DNA of 35,696 nt from Burkholderiales bacterium (GTDB taxonomy: Bacteria > Pseudomonadota > Gammaproteobacteria > Burkholderiales > Burkholderiaceae_C), in contig JAEKLF010000080.1 in NCBI GenBank assembly GCA_019509985.1, positions 1 through 35,696 of the forward strand, in the 5' to 3' direction. Within the stretch, counting starts at the first letter, position 1. The number at the start of each line of letters is the position of its first letter. The position numbers were made by a program, and so were the translations under genes. Positions 1-7,737 of this stretch are shown piece by piece. The notes under the pieces were generated by a model. The model searched no databases. It was not told where the DNA came from and was given only the letters and a program-made list of their open reading frames with translations.

Positions 1-116
1 TCGCGGATCTGGCGGCTGACGCCGGGCTGCGAGGTATGCAGGGCCTGGGCCACCTCGGTGAGGTTGAAGCCGCGGCGCTGGGCCTCGCGGACGGAGCGGA
101 GTTGTTGGAAGTTCAT
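1..116 (-). CDS. cysB: CysB-like LysR-type regulator, 5' end only
   Basis: Only the first 38 codons are inside the window; the gene runs off the left edge. The visible N-terminus begins MNFQQLRSVREAQRR and contains ALHTSQPGVSRQIR. This matches the start and the recognition helix of the CysB/Cbl branch of LysR regulators (TSQPG(I/V)S(K/R)Q is diagnostic). CysB proteins activate sulfate and thiosulfate assimilation genes when the inducer N-acetylserine is present. Finding one on the same strand as sbp-cysT-cysW-cysA, about 4.7 kb downstream of cysA, fits that role, although in many Burkholderiales cysB directly follows cysA. No strong Shine-Dalgarno sequence is visible before the ATG. The family call is safe. 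CysB rather than Cbl or an SsuR-like paralog is inference, since the inducer-binding domain is not visible. Confidence 0.75.
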   Translation of the reverse strand, partial: MNFQQLRSVREAQRRGFNLTEVAQALHTSQPGVSRQIR

Positions 117-254
117 GCGCGGTCGCTCAACTGGGGCGGCCGATTGTGCGAAGCAGTGCCGGCGCTGTCGTCGAACAATTCGAGATATCGATATGCGGTC
201 GTGGCGAGGTCGGCCGTCCTAAAGTCAGTGGCACTGAACCGTCAGGAGCGAGCG
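117..254. promoter_or_regulatory. Divergent intergenic region with a 10-bp palindrome
   Basis: This 138-bp gap separates the CysB-like regulator (minus) from the hydrolase gene (plus) and must hold both promoters. It contains the perfect palindrome ATATCGATAT at 185-194 in a locally AT-richer stretch, the kind of site LysR regulators use at divergent promoters. A Shine-Dalgarno sequence (caggag, 243-248) precedes the hydrolase ATG. No clear -35/-10 pair stands out. That the palindrome is an operator is inference. Confidence 0.3.
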
Positions 255-1148
255 ATGACCGATCCGAAGCAGATCCCGAAGCAGATCCCGAAGGAGGCCT
301 GGGCCTTGTTCGACCGCTACGTGCACGGTGACCTCAGCCGACGCGGCTTTCTCGACCAGGCTGCGCGTTTCAGCGGCGGCGCCGCCGGTGCCGCGGCGCT
401 GCTGGCGGCGATGAGTCCCGACTTCGCCTCGGCCCAGCAGGTGCAGCCCGACGACCCCCGCATCGCCACGCGCCGCCAGGCCTTCGACTCGCCGCAGGGC
501 AACGGCCAGGTGCAGGGCTACCTCGCCAAGCCGACGGATGCTGCCGGCAAGCTGCCGGCCGTGCTCGTCGTGCACGAGAACCGCGGCCTGAACCCGCACA
601 TCGAGGACATCGCCCGCCGCATCGCGTTGGCCGGCTATGTGGCCTATGCACCGGACGCGCTCGCGCCGCTGGGCGGCTACCCGGGCGACGAGGACAAGGC
701 GCGCGACATGTTCGCCAAGCTGGACCCTGCGAAGGCACGCGCCGACATCGTCGCCGCCGGTCGCGGCCTGCTGACCCTGCCGGACGGCACGGGCAAGTTC
801 GGTGTCGTCGGCTTCTGCTGGGGTGGCAGCCTGGCCAACCATGTCGCCACGCAGATCCCCGAACTGGCCGTGGCCGTGCCCTTCTACGGCGCCGCGCCGG
901 CCATCCAGGACGTGCCACGCATCAAGGCGCGGCTGCTGCTGCATTTCGCCGGCAACGACGAACGCATCAATGCCACCTGGCCGCCCTACGAAGCGGCGCT
1001 GAAGGCGGCCGGGGTGCGCTACGAGATGTTCAGTTATGCCGGTACGCAGCACGGTTTCAACAACGACACGACGCCGCGCTACGACCCGGTGTCAGCCCAA
1101 TCGGCCTGGGACCGCACGCTGGCGGTGTTCAAGGCGACGCTGGCTTAG
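255..1148 (+). CDS. Dienelactone hydrolase family protein with Tat signal
   Basis: Predicted 297-aa alpha/beta hydrolase of the dienelactone hydrolase family, which cleaves lactones or esters; the substrate here is unknown. The catalytic triad is visible: Cys188 in GFCWGG, Asp235 in FAGNDER and His266 in TQHGF. The N-terminus carries a twin-arginine motif (SRRGFLD, Arg29-Arg30), a hydrophobic Ala/Gly stretch (about 40-53) and an AxA-type cleavage site near residue 60, so export of the folded enzyme to the periplasm is likely. The ATG at 255 has a good Shine-Dalgarno sequence 6-7 bases upstream; in-frame codons before it lack one. Codons 5-12 are a perfect 12-bp tandem repeat (266-289) encoding KQIP twice. 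The last codons and stop lie in a segment repeated downstream at 2099-2143. Family call is firm, substrate is not. Confidence 0.93.
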   Translation: MTDPKQIPKQIPKEAWALFDRYVHGDLSRRGFLDQAARFSGGAAGAAALLAAMSPDFASAQQVQPDDPRIATRRQAFDSPQGNGQVQGYLAKPTDAAGKLPAVLVVHENRGLNPHIEDIARRIALAGYVAYAPDALAPLGGYPGDEDKARDMFAKLDPAKARADIVAAGRGLLTLPDGTGKFGVVGFCWGGSLANHVATQIPELAVAVPFYGAAPAIQDVPRIKARLLLHFAGNDERINATWPPYEAALKAAGVRYEMFSYAGTQHGFNNDTTPRYDPVSAQSAWDRTLAVFKATLA

Positions 1149-1174
1149 CGTTGCACACCAAAGTTGAGTTAGGG
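1130..1174 (+). repeat. 45-bp upstream repeat, copy 1 (includes hydrolase 3' end)
   Basis: This block matches 2099-2143 at 38 of 45 positions by hand alignment, without gaps. It starts inside the last codons of the hydrolase gene, covers its stop codon and continues into the leader of the first PEP-CTERM gene, ending in GAGTTAGGG. Because part of it is hydrolase coding sequence, this copy marks the original context. Confidence 0.85.
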
Positions 1175-1248
1175 GGTGGAGATGACACCGTGCGCGGTAC
1201 CGCTAATCTTTATCGTGCAGAAGTCATTGCCGTAGTCAAGGAGCAATC

Positions 1249-2094
1249 ATGAACTTCAGTTGTCGCATTGTCGCCGGAGCCTTGTGCGCCGGAATGGCCT
1301 CGGTGACGCTGGCCGACAGTCTCGTATCGGCCACGCTGGCATCGGTAAAGCTGACACTGGTGGACCTCGACCCGTCCGACACGATCACCCCGTGGATCAC
1401 GTTTCAAAACAACACTGCGCCGTTCAGCGGAAGAGCTCTTGTTTGGGTGAATCACGATCTGGTCGATGGCTCTTACATTGAGGCCACGACGGCTTTTTCG
1501 CCTTTCAACTGGCAGGCTTCATCTGATGGCGTCTTTGCCAGCGCATCCTTTGCCGTCGATGCGACGGGGACGGGCGGTACGCTTGTCGCCGAGTCGCGCG
1601 CGATATTTGGAGAAAGCTATAAAGATGCTAGCGCGCTGGCGCTCGCCGTGTGGCACCAGTTCACGATCTCTGACAAGACGTTGTTGTTTGTGACGGCTAC
1701 AAGCGTGGCGTCTGCTGAGGTCACGCATGCTTGGTCTTCCAACCTGCTTGAGCGTGAAACGGCTCGTGCCAGCAACCGTATTCATTTGTGGGGGCCTGCT
1801 GCAGGGGGGGCGGGAAGTGGGACACAAGACTCGGATGCGCTCCACGTGAAGCTGGCGGAGTCGCCGATCCTCTGGGATCCAGGGGCTGAGCTTTATTACT
1901 TTTCGCCTGCTTCGTACAGCGGTACCCAGACGTTATCTGCCTCGTTCGTCAACTTGAGTGGTTCTGACTTGTCGGGGACGCTTGCGATTTACTCGGGTGC
2001 AACAAGCAGCACGCCAGTGCCAGAACCTCACTCGGTTTGGCTCCTACTTGCCGGGTTTTCCGCTGGCGCTGCTCTGCGTCACCGGCGCCAATAG
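1249..2094 (+). CDS. PEP-CTERM sorting domain protein, copy 1
   Basis: 281-aa exported protein. It has a Sec signal peptide (residues 1 to about 23, ending TLA|DS) and a classic C-terminal PEP-CTERM tail: VPEPHS, a hydrophobic segment and a basic end RHRRQ. In the PEP-CTERM/exosortase system the tail is recognised by the membrane protease EpsH/XrtA, which removes it and releases or anchors the protein outside the cell, usually in exopolysaccharide-forming bacteria. The body is Ser/Thr/Ala-rich and probably beta-rich, with no catalytic motif I recognise. The ATG has a Shine-Dalgarno sequence (aaggag) 6 bases upstream. The next gene is a paralog at roughly half amino-acid identity by eye. Base composition is visibly less GC-rich than in the flanking genes. 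Sorting assignment is firm; function of the mature protein is unknown. Confidence 0.9.
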   Translation: MNFSCRIVAGALCAGMASVTLADSLVSATLASVKLTLVDLDPSDTITPWITFQNNTAPFSGRALVWVNHDLVDGSYIEATTAFSPFNWQASSDGVFASASFAVDATGTGGTLVAESRAIFGESYKDASALALAVWHQFTISDKTLLFVTATSVASAEVTHAWSSNLLERETARASNRIHLWGPAAGGAGSGTQDSDALHVKLAESPILWDPGAELYYFSPASYSGTQTLSASFVNLSGSDLSGTLAIYSGATSSTPVPEPHSVWLLLAGFSAGAALRHRRQ

Positions 2095-2098
2095 CGTC

Positions 2099-2143
2099 CA
2101 AGGCGACGCTTGCCTAGCCTTGCACCCCAAGTTCGAGTTAGGG
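2099..2143 (+). repeat. 45-bp upstream repeat, copy 2 (vestigial hydrolase 3' end)
   Basis: Second copy of the block at 1130-1174, beginning five bases after the stop of the first PEP-CTERM gene. Here there is no hydrolase gene, so the part matching its last codons is a leftover of a tandem duplication about 969 bp long. It occupies the same relative place, upstream of the second PEP-CTERM gene. Confidence 0.85.
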
Positions 2144-2231
2144 AACGGCGGCGCTTTGCCGTCACAGGACACAGGTTGCCTCTACGCTGAATGGTGCAGG
2201 AACGCCTGCGCCAGCAGCTGGAGGTCCCATC

Positions 2232-3092
2232 ATGAATACGCTTTATCGCGCGGTCGCAGGAGGCTTGCTCGTCGGTATCGCTTCAGCGGCGCTGGCCGAC
2301 AGTTCGGTATCCGCCAAGCTGTCATCGGTGCAGTTGACGCTGGTTGACCTGGACCTGTTGGACGGCATCACGCCGTGGATCACGTTCCAGGACAGCACTG
2401 AAACGTATCGCGGCGGTCTCTTCGTCATGGTGAATGATGAAGTGATGAATGGCTCTCACTACCTGGCATGGACCCAAGCGTTTTCGCCTTTTGCGGGGCA
2501 GGTTTCTGCCGCCGGTGCCGCGGCCAGCGCCTCGTTCACTGTCGATGCCACGGGAATGGGAGGCACGCATCTCGCCGACTCTCACGCCGTCTTCAACGGC
2601 GAGCGTCAGATTGGCCAGGCGCAGATCCTGGGCGCATGGAACCAGTTCACCATTTCGGACAAGACGTCGTTGGTGATCACCGCGAAAAGCTCAGCGGTCG
2701 CCGAGGTGACGCATGCTTGGTCCGGCACCGACGGCTTCAACAATGAAATGGCGGAAGCTGCGAACCGAATTGAAATTTGGGGCCCAGCCGCAAACGGTCA
2801 AGGCACCCAGCAGTCGGTCATGTACCACCAACTGGTTGTGAGGTCGCAGACCGTTTGGAATCCTGCGAGTGGCAGCTTCGACTTTGCGCCCGCGTCGAAA
2901 AGCGAAGTACAAGCGTTCTCTGGTTCATTCACCAACTTGAGTGGTTCTGACATGTCCGGGACGCTTTCCATGTATGCCACTGCGATAAGCATCACGCCTG
3001 GGTCATCCCCCGTGCCTGAACCGCACTCTGCCTGGCTCATGCTTGTCGGCCTGATGGGCGCCCGTGCCGCGCTGCGCAAGCGGCGCGGCTGA
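2232..3092 (+). CDS. PEP-CTERM sorting domain protein, copy 2
   Basis: 286-aa paralog of the preceding protein, with the same layout: signal peptide (ending ALA|DS), a shared core (for example LTLVDLD, ITPWITFQ, QFTISDKT, EVTHAWS, NLSGSD) and a C-terminal VPEPHS, hydrophobic segment and basic tail RKRRG. It should be handled by the same exosortase; no exosortase gene is in this window. Start ATG 2232 has a Shine-Dalgarno sequence (ggagg) just upstream. Two extra residues precede the PEP motif and the middle of the protein has diverged most. The stop codon directly abuts the last codon of the convergent hydrolase gene, with no bases between. No enzymatic motif recognised. Confidence 0.9.
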   Translation: MNTLYRAVAGGLLVGIASAALADSSVSAKLSSVQLTLVDLDLLDGITPWITFQDSTETYRGGLFVMVNDEVMNGSHYLAWTQAFSPFAGQVSAAGAAASASFTVDATGMGGTHLADSHAVFNGERQIGQAQILGAWNQFTISDKTSLVITAKSSAVAEVTHAWSGTDGFNNEMAEAANRIEIWGPAANGQGTQQSVMYHQLVVRSQTVWNPASGSFDFAPASKSEVQAFSGSFTNLSGSDMSGTLSMYATAISITPGSSPVPEPHSAWLMLVGLMGARAALRKRRG

Positions 3093-3680
3093 CTACACCG
3101 CAAACGCCCACTCGCGGAACTCCGCGTGTTGCGGCCGCCGCTCTGCGGCCGCGCGTGCCCGGGCGGCTTCAATCCAGCTCTTGGCCAGCGGCAGCGGCCC
3201 GAAGCCGGCTTCGGCATTGATGTGGCCGACGGCACCCAGGTTGCTGAAGCTCGCGCCCCAGCGGTGGGCCCAACGCGCCGCGCTGGCGCCGCTCATCCAG
3301 GGGTCGTTGCTGCTGGCGATGAGGCGGCTGCGGCGCGGCAGGCGGTGGTGGGGCAGGGACTCGGCGATGCCGAACTTGTCGGGCTCCGCAGGTGCCACGA
3401 ACAGGGCCTCGCGGATGGGCGAGTCGGGCTGGTCGGCCAGGTGGCGAGCCAGCGCCAGGCAGCCAAAGCTGTGGGCGACGGCCAGCCATTCGCCACTGCC
3501 CGCCATCTCCAGCGTGCGCTGGATGCGATCGGACCAGCGCTCCAGCTCGGGGCGGCTCGCGTCGCGTTGCGTGACGCGGCGGGCATCGCGGTACTGGCCC
3601 TGCAGCCAGGTCTGCCAGTGCGCTGGGCCGCTGTCGTGCAGGCCCGGGATGATGAGGACGCGTGGCGGCTGATAGCTCAT
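3093..3680 (-). CDS. RBBP9/YdeN family alpha/beta hydrolase
   Basis: 195-aa small serine hydrolase of the RBBP9/YdeN group (DUF1234-like). The order of motifs is typical: an N-terminal strand and oxyanion region VLIIPGLHDSGPAHWQ, nucleophile Ser71 in AHSFG (a variant of GxSxG), acid Asp in SSNDPW, and catalytic His in GHINAEAGFG near the C-terminus. The substrate is unknown for nearly all bacterial members; human RBBP9 acts as a serine hydrolase. I chose ATG 3680 because family members start just before the VLIIPG strand; an in-frame start 18 bases upstream would overlap the mop stop codon. It follows mop by 4 bases and may be co-transcribed with it. Its end abuts the convergent PEP-CTERM gene. 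Confidence 0.88.
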   Translation of the reverse strand: MSYQPPRVLIIPGLHDSGPAHWQTWLQGQYRDARRVTQRDASRPELERWSDRIQRTLEMAGSGEWLAVAHSFGCLALARHLADQPDSPIREALFVAPAEPDKFGIAESLPHHRLPRRSRLIASSNDPWMSGASAARWAHRWGASFSNLGAVGHINAEAGFGPLPLAKSWIEAARARAAAERRPQHAEFREWAFAV

Positions 3681-3684
3681 GGCG

Positions 3685-3903
3685 TCACAGTGTCGCAATC
3701 GACACTTCGGTGGACTTGACCAGGGCCACGACCTCGCGGCCGACCTCCAGGCCCAGGTCCTTGACCGAGCGCGTCGTGATGACCGAGGTGACCACGTCGC
3801 CGCTGCGCGTGATGACGTCGACCTCGGACACGACCGGTCCTTCGATGATTTCCTTGATCGTGCCGCGGAATTGATTGCGGACGTTGATGGCAGTGATGCT
3901 CAC
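3685..3903 (-). CDS. mop: Molbindin/Mop-type TOBE domain protein
   Basis: 72-aa stand-alone Mop (TOBE) domain. It begins (M)SITAINVRNQFRG and contains the conserved GDVVTSVIT and LGLEVG blocks seen in molbindins and in the C-terminal half of ModE. Such proteins assemble into oligomers that bind several molybdate or tungstate ions and are thought to buffer cytoplasmic oxyanion. The start is GTG at 3903, chosen because caggag lies 7-8 bases upstream and because the Mop fold starts there; the longer upstream reading frame is not Mop-like. Its place downstream of cysA and the mod/cys block, together with a Mo hydroxylase in the same window, supports a role in molybdate homeostasis. Confidence 0.88.
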   Translation of the reverse strand: MSITAINVRNQFRGTIKEIIEGPVVSEVDVITRSGDVVTSVITTRSVKDLGLEVGREVVALVKSTEVSIATL

Positions 3904-4012
3904 GGCGGCTCCTGTTGAATGGCGTGGAGCCAGTGTGCGCAGCCTGAGCACCGCGAGGAACGAAGTAATGCGCAGCAGCGCATGCGGCTGCCGCATATGC
4001 GATCGGTCCGGC

Positions 4013-4327
4013 TCAGCGGGGCTTGGCGGCTTTGGGTGGGATGTCGGGCAGCAGCGCCGAGCAGTCCGTTGCCAGGCCGTCGAAGGATGGGTGTTCGATG
4101 CAGTACTCGTAGTCCGCCCGTGTCGGGCGCTTAGGGCCTGCCGCGGGCGGATCGAAGCGCAGCGGCGTCGTGATGTCGTGGCGCTTCGCAACGACCGGCG
4201 CCGAGGCTTGGCGACCGGGGGCCGACGCCGCCTGCGGTGGATCGGCGGCCCATGCGGGCGATGCAGGCAAGGCGATACCGAGGATGGCGACCGTGGCGGT
4301 TGCGACCAGGTGGGGCTGGAGGTGCAT
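4013..4327 (-). CDS. Small secreted protein, paralog of next gene upstream
   Basis: 104-aa protein of unknown function. Residues 1 to about 27 form a Sec signal peptide (ending AWA|AD), followed by an Ala/Pro/Ser-rich linker and a C-terminal block LRFDPPAAGP then YEYCIEHPSFDGLATDC. The same block, with conservative changes, is in the gene at 4340-4711. Two cysteines in the block (C-x14-C spacing) could form a disulfide in the periplasm. A Shine-Dalgarno sequence (agggag) lies close before the ATG. It starts 12 bases after the stop of its paralog, so the two are probably one transcript. I do not recognise a named family. Confidence 0.75.
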   Translation of the reverse strand: MHLQPHLVATATVAILGIALPASPAWAADPPQAASAPGRQASAPVVAKRHDITTPLRFDPPAAGPKRPTRADYEYCIEHPSFDGLATDCSALLPDIPPKAAKPR

Positions 4328-4339
4328 AGCGACTCCCTG

Positions 4340-4711
4340 TTAACGACCCGACTGACCGGACCGTACTCGGGTCGGCCGCGCTTGTCCCGCCGTTGGCCAT
4401 ACGTCTTGGGGATGACCCCCTAGATTCCAGCGCCGGACTTTGGCCAGCAAGGCCTGGCAGTCGCTGGCGATGCCATCGGGCGAAGGGTGGTCGATGCAGG
4501 CCTCGTAGGCCAGGTTGCGCGCCGGACCGGCGGCGGGTGGATCGAAGCGCAGCGCCTCGGCGGCGCGGCGCTTGGGCGCCGACTCCTGCGGGCTGCTGGC
4601 AGCCGGCCTGGGCAGGCCGCAGGCGTGGGCGGGCTGGGTCAGGTTGTAGGCGCCGACGAGGGCGAGGGCGGCCAGCGCGATGAGGCGGCGCTGCGAAGCG
4701 GGCAAGGACAT
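4340..4711 (-). CDS. Small secreted protein, first of a paralogous pair
   Basis: 123-aa protein of unknown function. A hydrophobic signal segment (about residues 9-30, ending AHA|CG) is followed by a Pro/Ser/Arg linker and the conserved block LRFDPPAAGP, YEACIDHPSPDGIASDC and ALL, shared with the downstream gene. A further Cys lies right at the predicted cleavage site, but the sequence before it is not a good lipobox. After the block it has an extra basic tail of about 35 residues that the paralog lacks. It lies 118 bases downstream of the cysA stop codon, with a strong hairpin between, so it could be read through from the sulfate operon or have its own promoter. Confidence 0.75.
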   Translation of the reverse strand: MSLPASQRRLIALAALALVGAYNLTQPAHACGLPRPAASSPQESAPKRRAAEALRFDPPAAGPARNLAYEACIDHPSPDGIASDCQALLAKVRRWNLGGHPQDVWPTAGQARPTRVRSGQSGR

Positions 4712-4793
4712 GACGCTCTCCCTGGGCGGGCCCGCCGCCGGACATCGACGGCATGGGCCTGCCTCAGGAAGGACGCGAAGGCCTCCCAGGAGC

Positions 4794-4817
4794 GGACAGG
4801 CGCCGCGGCGCTTGTCC
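4794..4817 (-). terminator. Strong hairpin downstream of cysA
   Basis: The 24-bp segment folds into a stem of about 10 pairs with one G-U wobble, ggacaggcgc pairing with gcgcttgtcc across a CGCG loop. It lies 13 bases past the cysA stop. There is no T-tract on the minus strand, so it may act as an mRNA 3'-end stabiliser or part of a factor-dependent terminator rather than a classic intrinsic terminator. Confidence 0.4.
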
Positions 4818-4829
4818 CCAACTCCGGGG

Positions 4830-5887
<1,058 letters not shown>

Positions 5888-5891
<4 letters not shown>

Positions 5892-6757
5892 GGGGTGGTC
5901 CTGGCAGCCTGCCATTCAACGATTTGCTTGAGCACCAGCGTCACCAGCGCCAGCAGCGCGAGGACGGATGCGACGGCGAAGGCCGCGGCGAACTGGTACT
6001 CGTTGTAGAGGATCTCGACCTGCAGCGGCAGCGTGTTGGTCAGGCCGCGCACATGGCCGGAGACGACGGACACGGCGCCGAACTCGCCGAAGGCGCGCGC
6101 GTTGCACAGGATGACGCCGTACAGCAGGCCCCACTTGATGTTGGGCAGCGTGACGCGGCGGAAGGTCTGCCAGCCGCTGGCGCCGAGTACGGTCGCGGCT
6201 TCCTCCTCGTCGCGGCCCTGGGCCTGCATCAGTGGGATCAGCTCGCGCGCGACGAAGGGGAAGGTCACGAAGACGGTGGCCAGCACGATGCCGGGCACGG
6301 CAAAGATGATCTTCACGTCGTGCTCCTGCAGCCAGGGCCCGAACCAGCCCTGGGCGCCGAACAGCAGCACGTACATCAGGCCGGCGACGACTGGCGATAC
6401 CGAGAAGGGCAGGTCGATGAAGGTGATGAGCAGCTGCTTGCCACGGAAGTCGTGCTTGGCAATGGCCCAGGCCGCGCTGACGCCGAAGACCAGATTCAGC
6501 GGCACGGCGATGGCTGCGGCCAGCAGCGTCAGCTTGAAGGCGGAGAAGGTCTCCTCGTCGGCCAGCGCCGCGAAGTAAACCGACCAGCCCTTGCGTAGTG
6601 CTTCGGTGAACACGGCCGCCAACGGCAGCAGCAGGAAGATGGCGAAGAAGGCCAGGCCCAGCGTGAGCAGCAGGCGGCGCACCCAGGGTGACTCGCGCGT
6701 GGCCGGGTTGGCCTGGTAGTTGGGCCGCGTGCGGGCGACGGAAAGAGCAGTACTCAT
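5888..6757 (-). CDS. cysW: Sulfate/thiosulfate ABC transporter permease CysW
   Basis: 289-aa inner-membrane permease subunit. After a polar N-terminus, the first membrane helix starts near residue 30 (LLLTLGLAFFAIFLLLP), and the protein shows the usual six-helix binding-protein-dependent transport fold. The cytoplasmic EAA loop reads EEEAATVLGASGWQTF, the surface that docks on CysA. FIDLPFSVSPVVAGLMYVLL is the typical CysW segment. It overlaps cysT by 4 bases (ATGA) and cysA by 4 bases (ATGA), so the three are translationally coupled and made in fixed proportion. Confidence 0.97.
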
Positions 6758-7590
6758 CGTGCGCCTCGCTTGGAGCTCCAGGCCTGCAGCAGGTTGATGG
6801 CCAGCAACAGCAGGAAGCTGAAGAGCAGCATGACGACGGCGATGGCGGTGGCGCCGACGTAGTCGTACTGCTCGAGCTTGGAGATGATCATCAGCGGCGT
6901 GATCTCGCTGACCATGGGGATGTTGCCGGCGATGAAGATGACCGAGCCGTACTCGCCGACGGCGCGTGCGAACGCAAGTGCGAAGCCGGTCAACAGCGCC
7001 GGCAGCAGCGTGGGCAGCACGACGAAGCGAAAGGTCGTCCAGCGCTGGGCGCCGAGACTGGCGGCGGCTTCCTCGAGTTCGGTCTCCATGTCCTCCAGCA
7101 CCGGCTGCACCGTGCGCACGATGAAGGGTAGGCCGATGAAGATCAGCGCCAGCAAGACGCCCAGCGGCGTGAACGCGATCTTGATGCCCAGCGGCGCGAA
7201 CAGCGAGCCGACCCAGCCGTTGGGCGCATACAGCGCCGTCAGCGCGATGCCGGCCACGGCGGTGGGCAGCGCGAAGGGCAGGTCGATCAACGCGTCCACC
7301 AGCTTGCGGCCGGGGAAGTCATAACGCACCAGGCACCAGGCCAGCATCAGCCCGAAGACGAGGTTGATGCCGGCGGCCAGCAAGGCGGCGCCAAAGCTCA
7401 GTTTGTACGAGGCGATGACGCGCGGCGCGGTGGCCGCGGCCCAGAAGACGTCGAAGCCCAGGCCCGCGGACTTGATGAAGACCGCCACCAGTGGAATCAG
7501 CACCAGCAGCGACAGATAGAACAGCGTGAAGCCCAGCGTCGGTCCGAAGCCTGGGAGCACGCGGCGGCGCGCCAGAGAGAGCAGAGCCAT
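6754..7590 (-). CDS. cysT: Sulfate/thiosulfate ABC transporter permease CysT
   Basis: 278-aa permease, partner of CysW in the membrane heterodimer (also called CysU). It shows six hydrophobic helices, the DLPFALPTAVAGI segment characteristic of CysT, and the EAA loop EEAAASLGAQRWTTF that contacts CysA. The ATG at 7590 begins MALLSLARRRVLPGFG; the basic residues before the first helix fit a cytoplasmic N-terminus. It is separated from sbp by 147 bases holding an intercistronic hairpin, while its 3' end overlaps cysW (ATGA). Confidence 0.96.
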   Translation of the reverse strand: MALLSLARRRVLPGFGPTLGFTLFYLSLLVLIPLVAVFIKSAGLGFDVFWAAATAPRVIASYKLSFGAALLAAGINLVFGLMLAWCLVRYDFPGRKLVDALIDLPFALPTAVAGIALTALYAPNGWVGSLFAPLGIKIAFTPLGVLLALIFIGLPFIVRTVQPVLEDMETELEEAAASLGAQRWTTFRFVVLPTLLPALLTGFALAFARAVGEYGSVIFIAGNIPMVSEITPLMIISKLEQYDYVGATAIAVVMLLFSFLLLLAINLLQAWSSKRGAR

Positions 7591-7703
7591 GTCAGTTGTT
7601 ATTCATGTTTTGCGGGCCGAGCGCCGGGCCGCTCCCGAGCTGGCCGGCGCTGGTGATGTGCTTGGGGCTCGACGCCGCGAGCACCGCCGTCCCCGCGGGC
7701 GAC

Positions 7704-7725
7704 CGGCCAAGGTACTCCTTGGCCG
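7704..7725 (-). promoter_or_regulatory. Intercistronic hairpin between sbp and cysT
   Basis: Perfect 9-bp stem (cggccaagg / ccttggccg) with a TACT loop, beginning 13 bases after the sbp stop codon and not followed by a T-tract. Binding-protein genes often precede such stem-loops, which protect the upstream mRNA so that the binding protein is made in excess over the membrane subunits. That role here is inference from position and shape. Confidence 0.5.
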
Positions 7726-7737
7726 AGGGGCACCATC

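Noticed and set aside
1141..1154. Sigma-54-like TGGC/TTGC elements in the PEP-CTERM leader repeat
   Set aside because: PEP-CTERM genes are often RpoN-controlled, but here GG and GC are 11 apart instead of 12, and the second repeat copy has the same wrong spacing, so I do not call a sigma-54 promoter.
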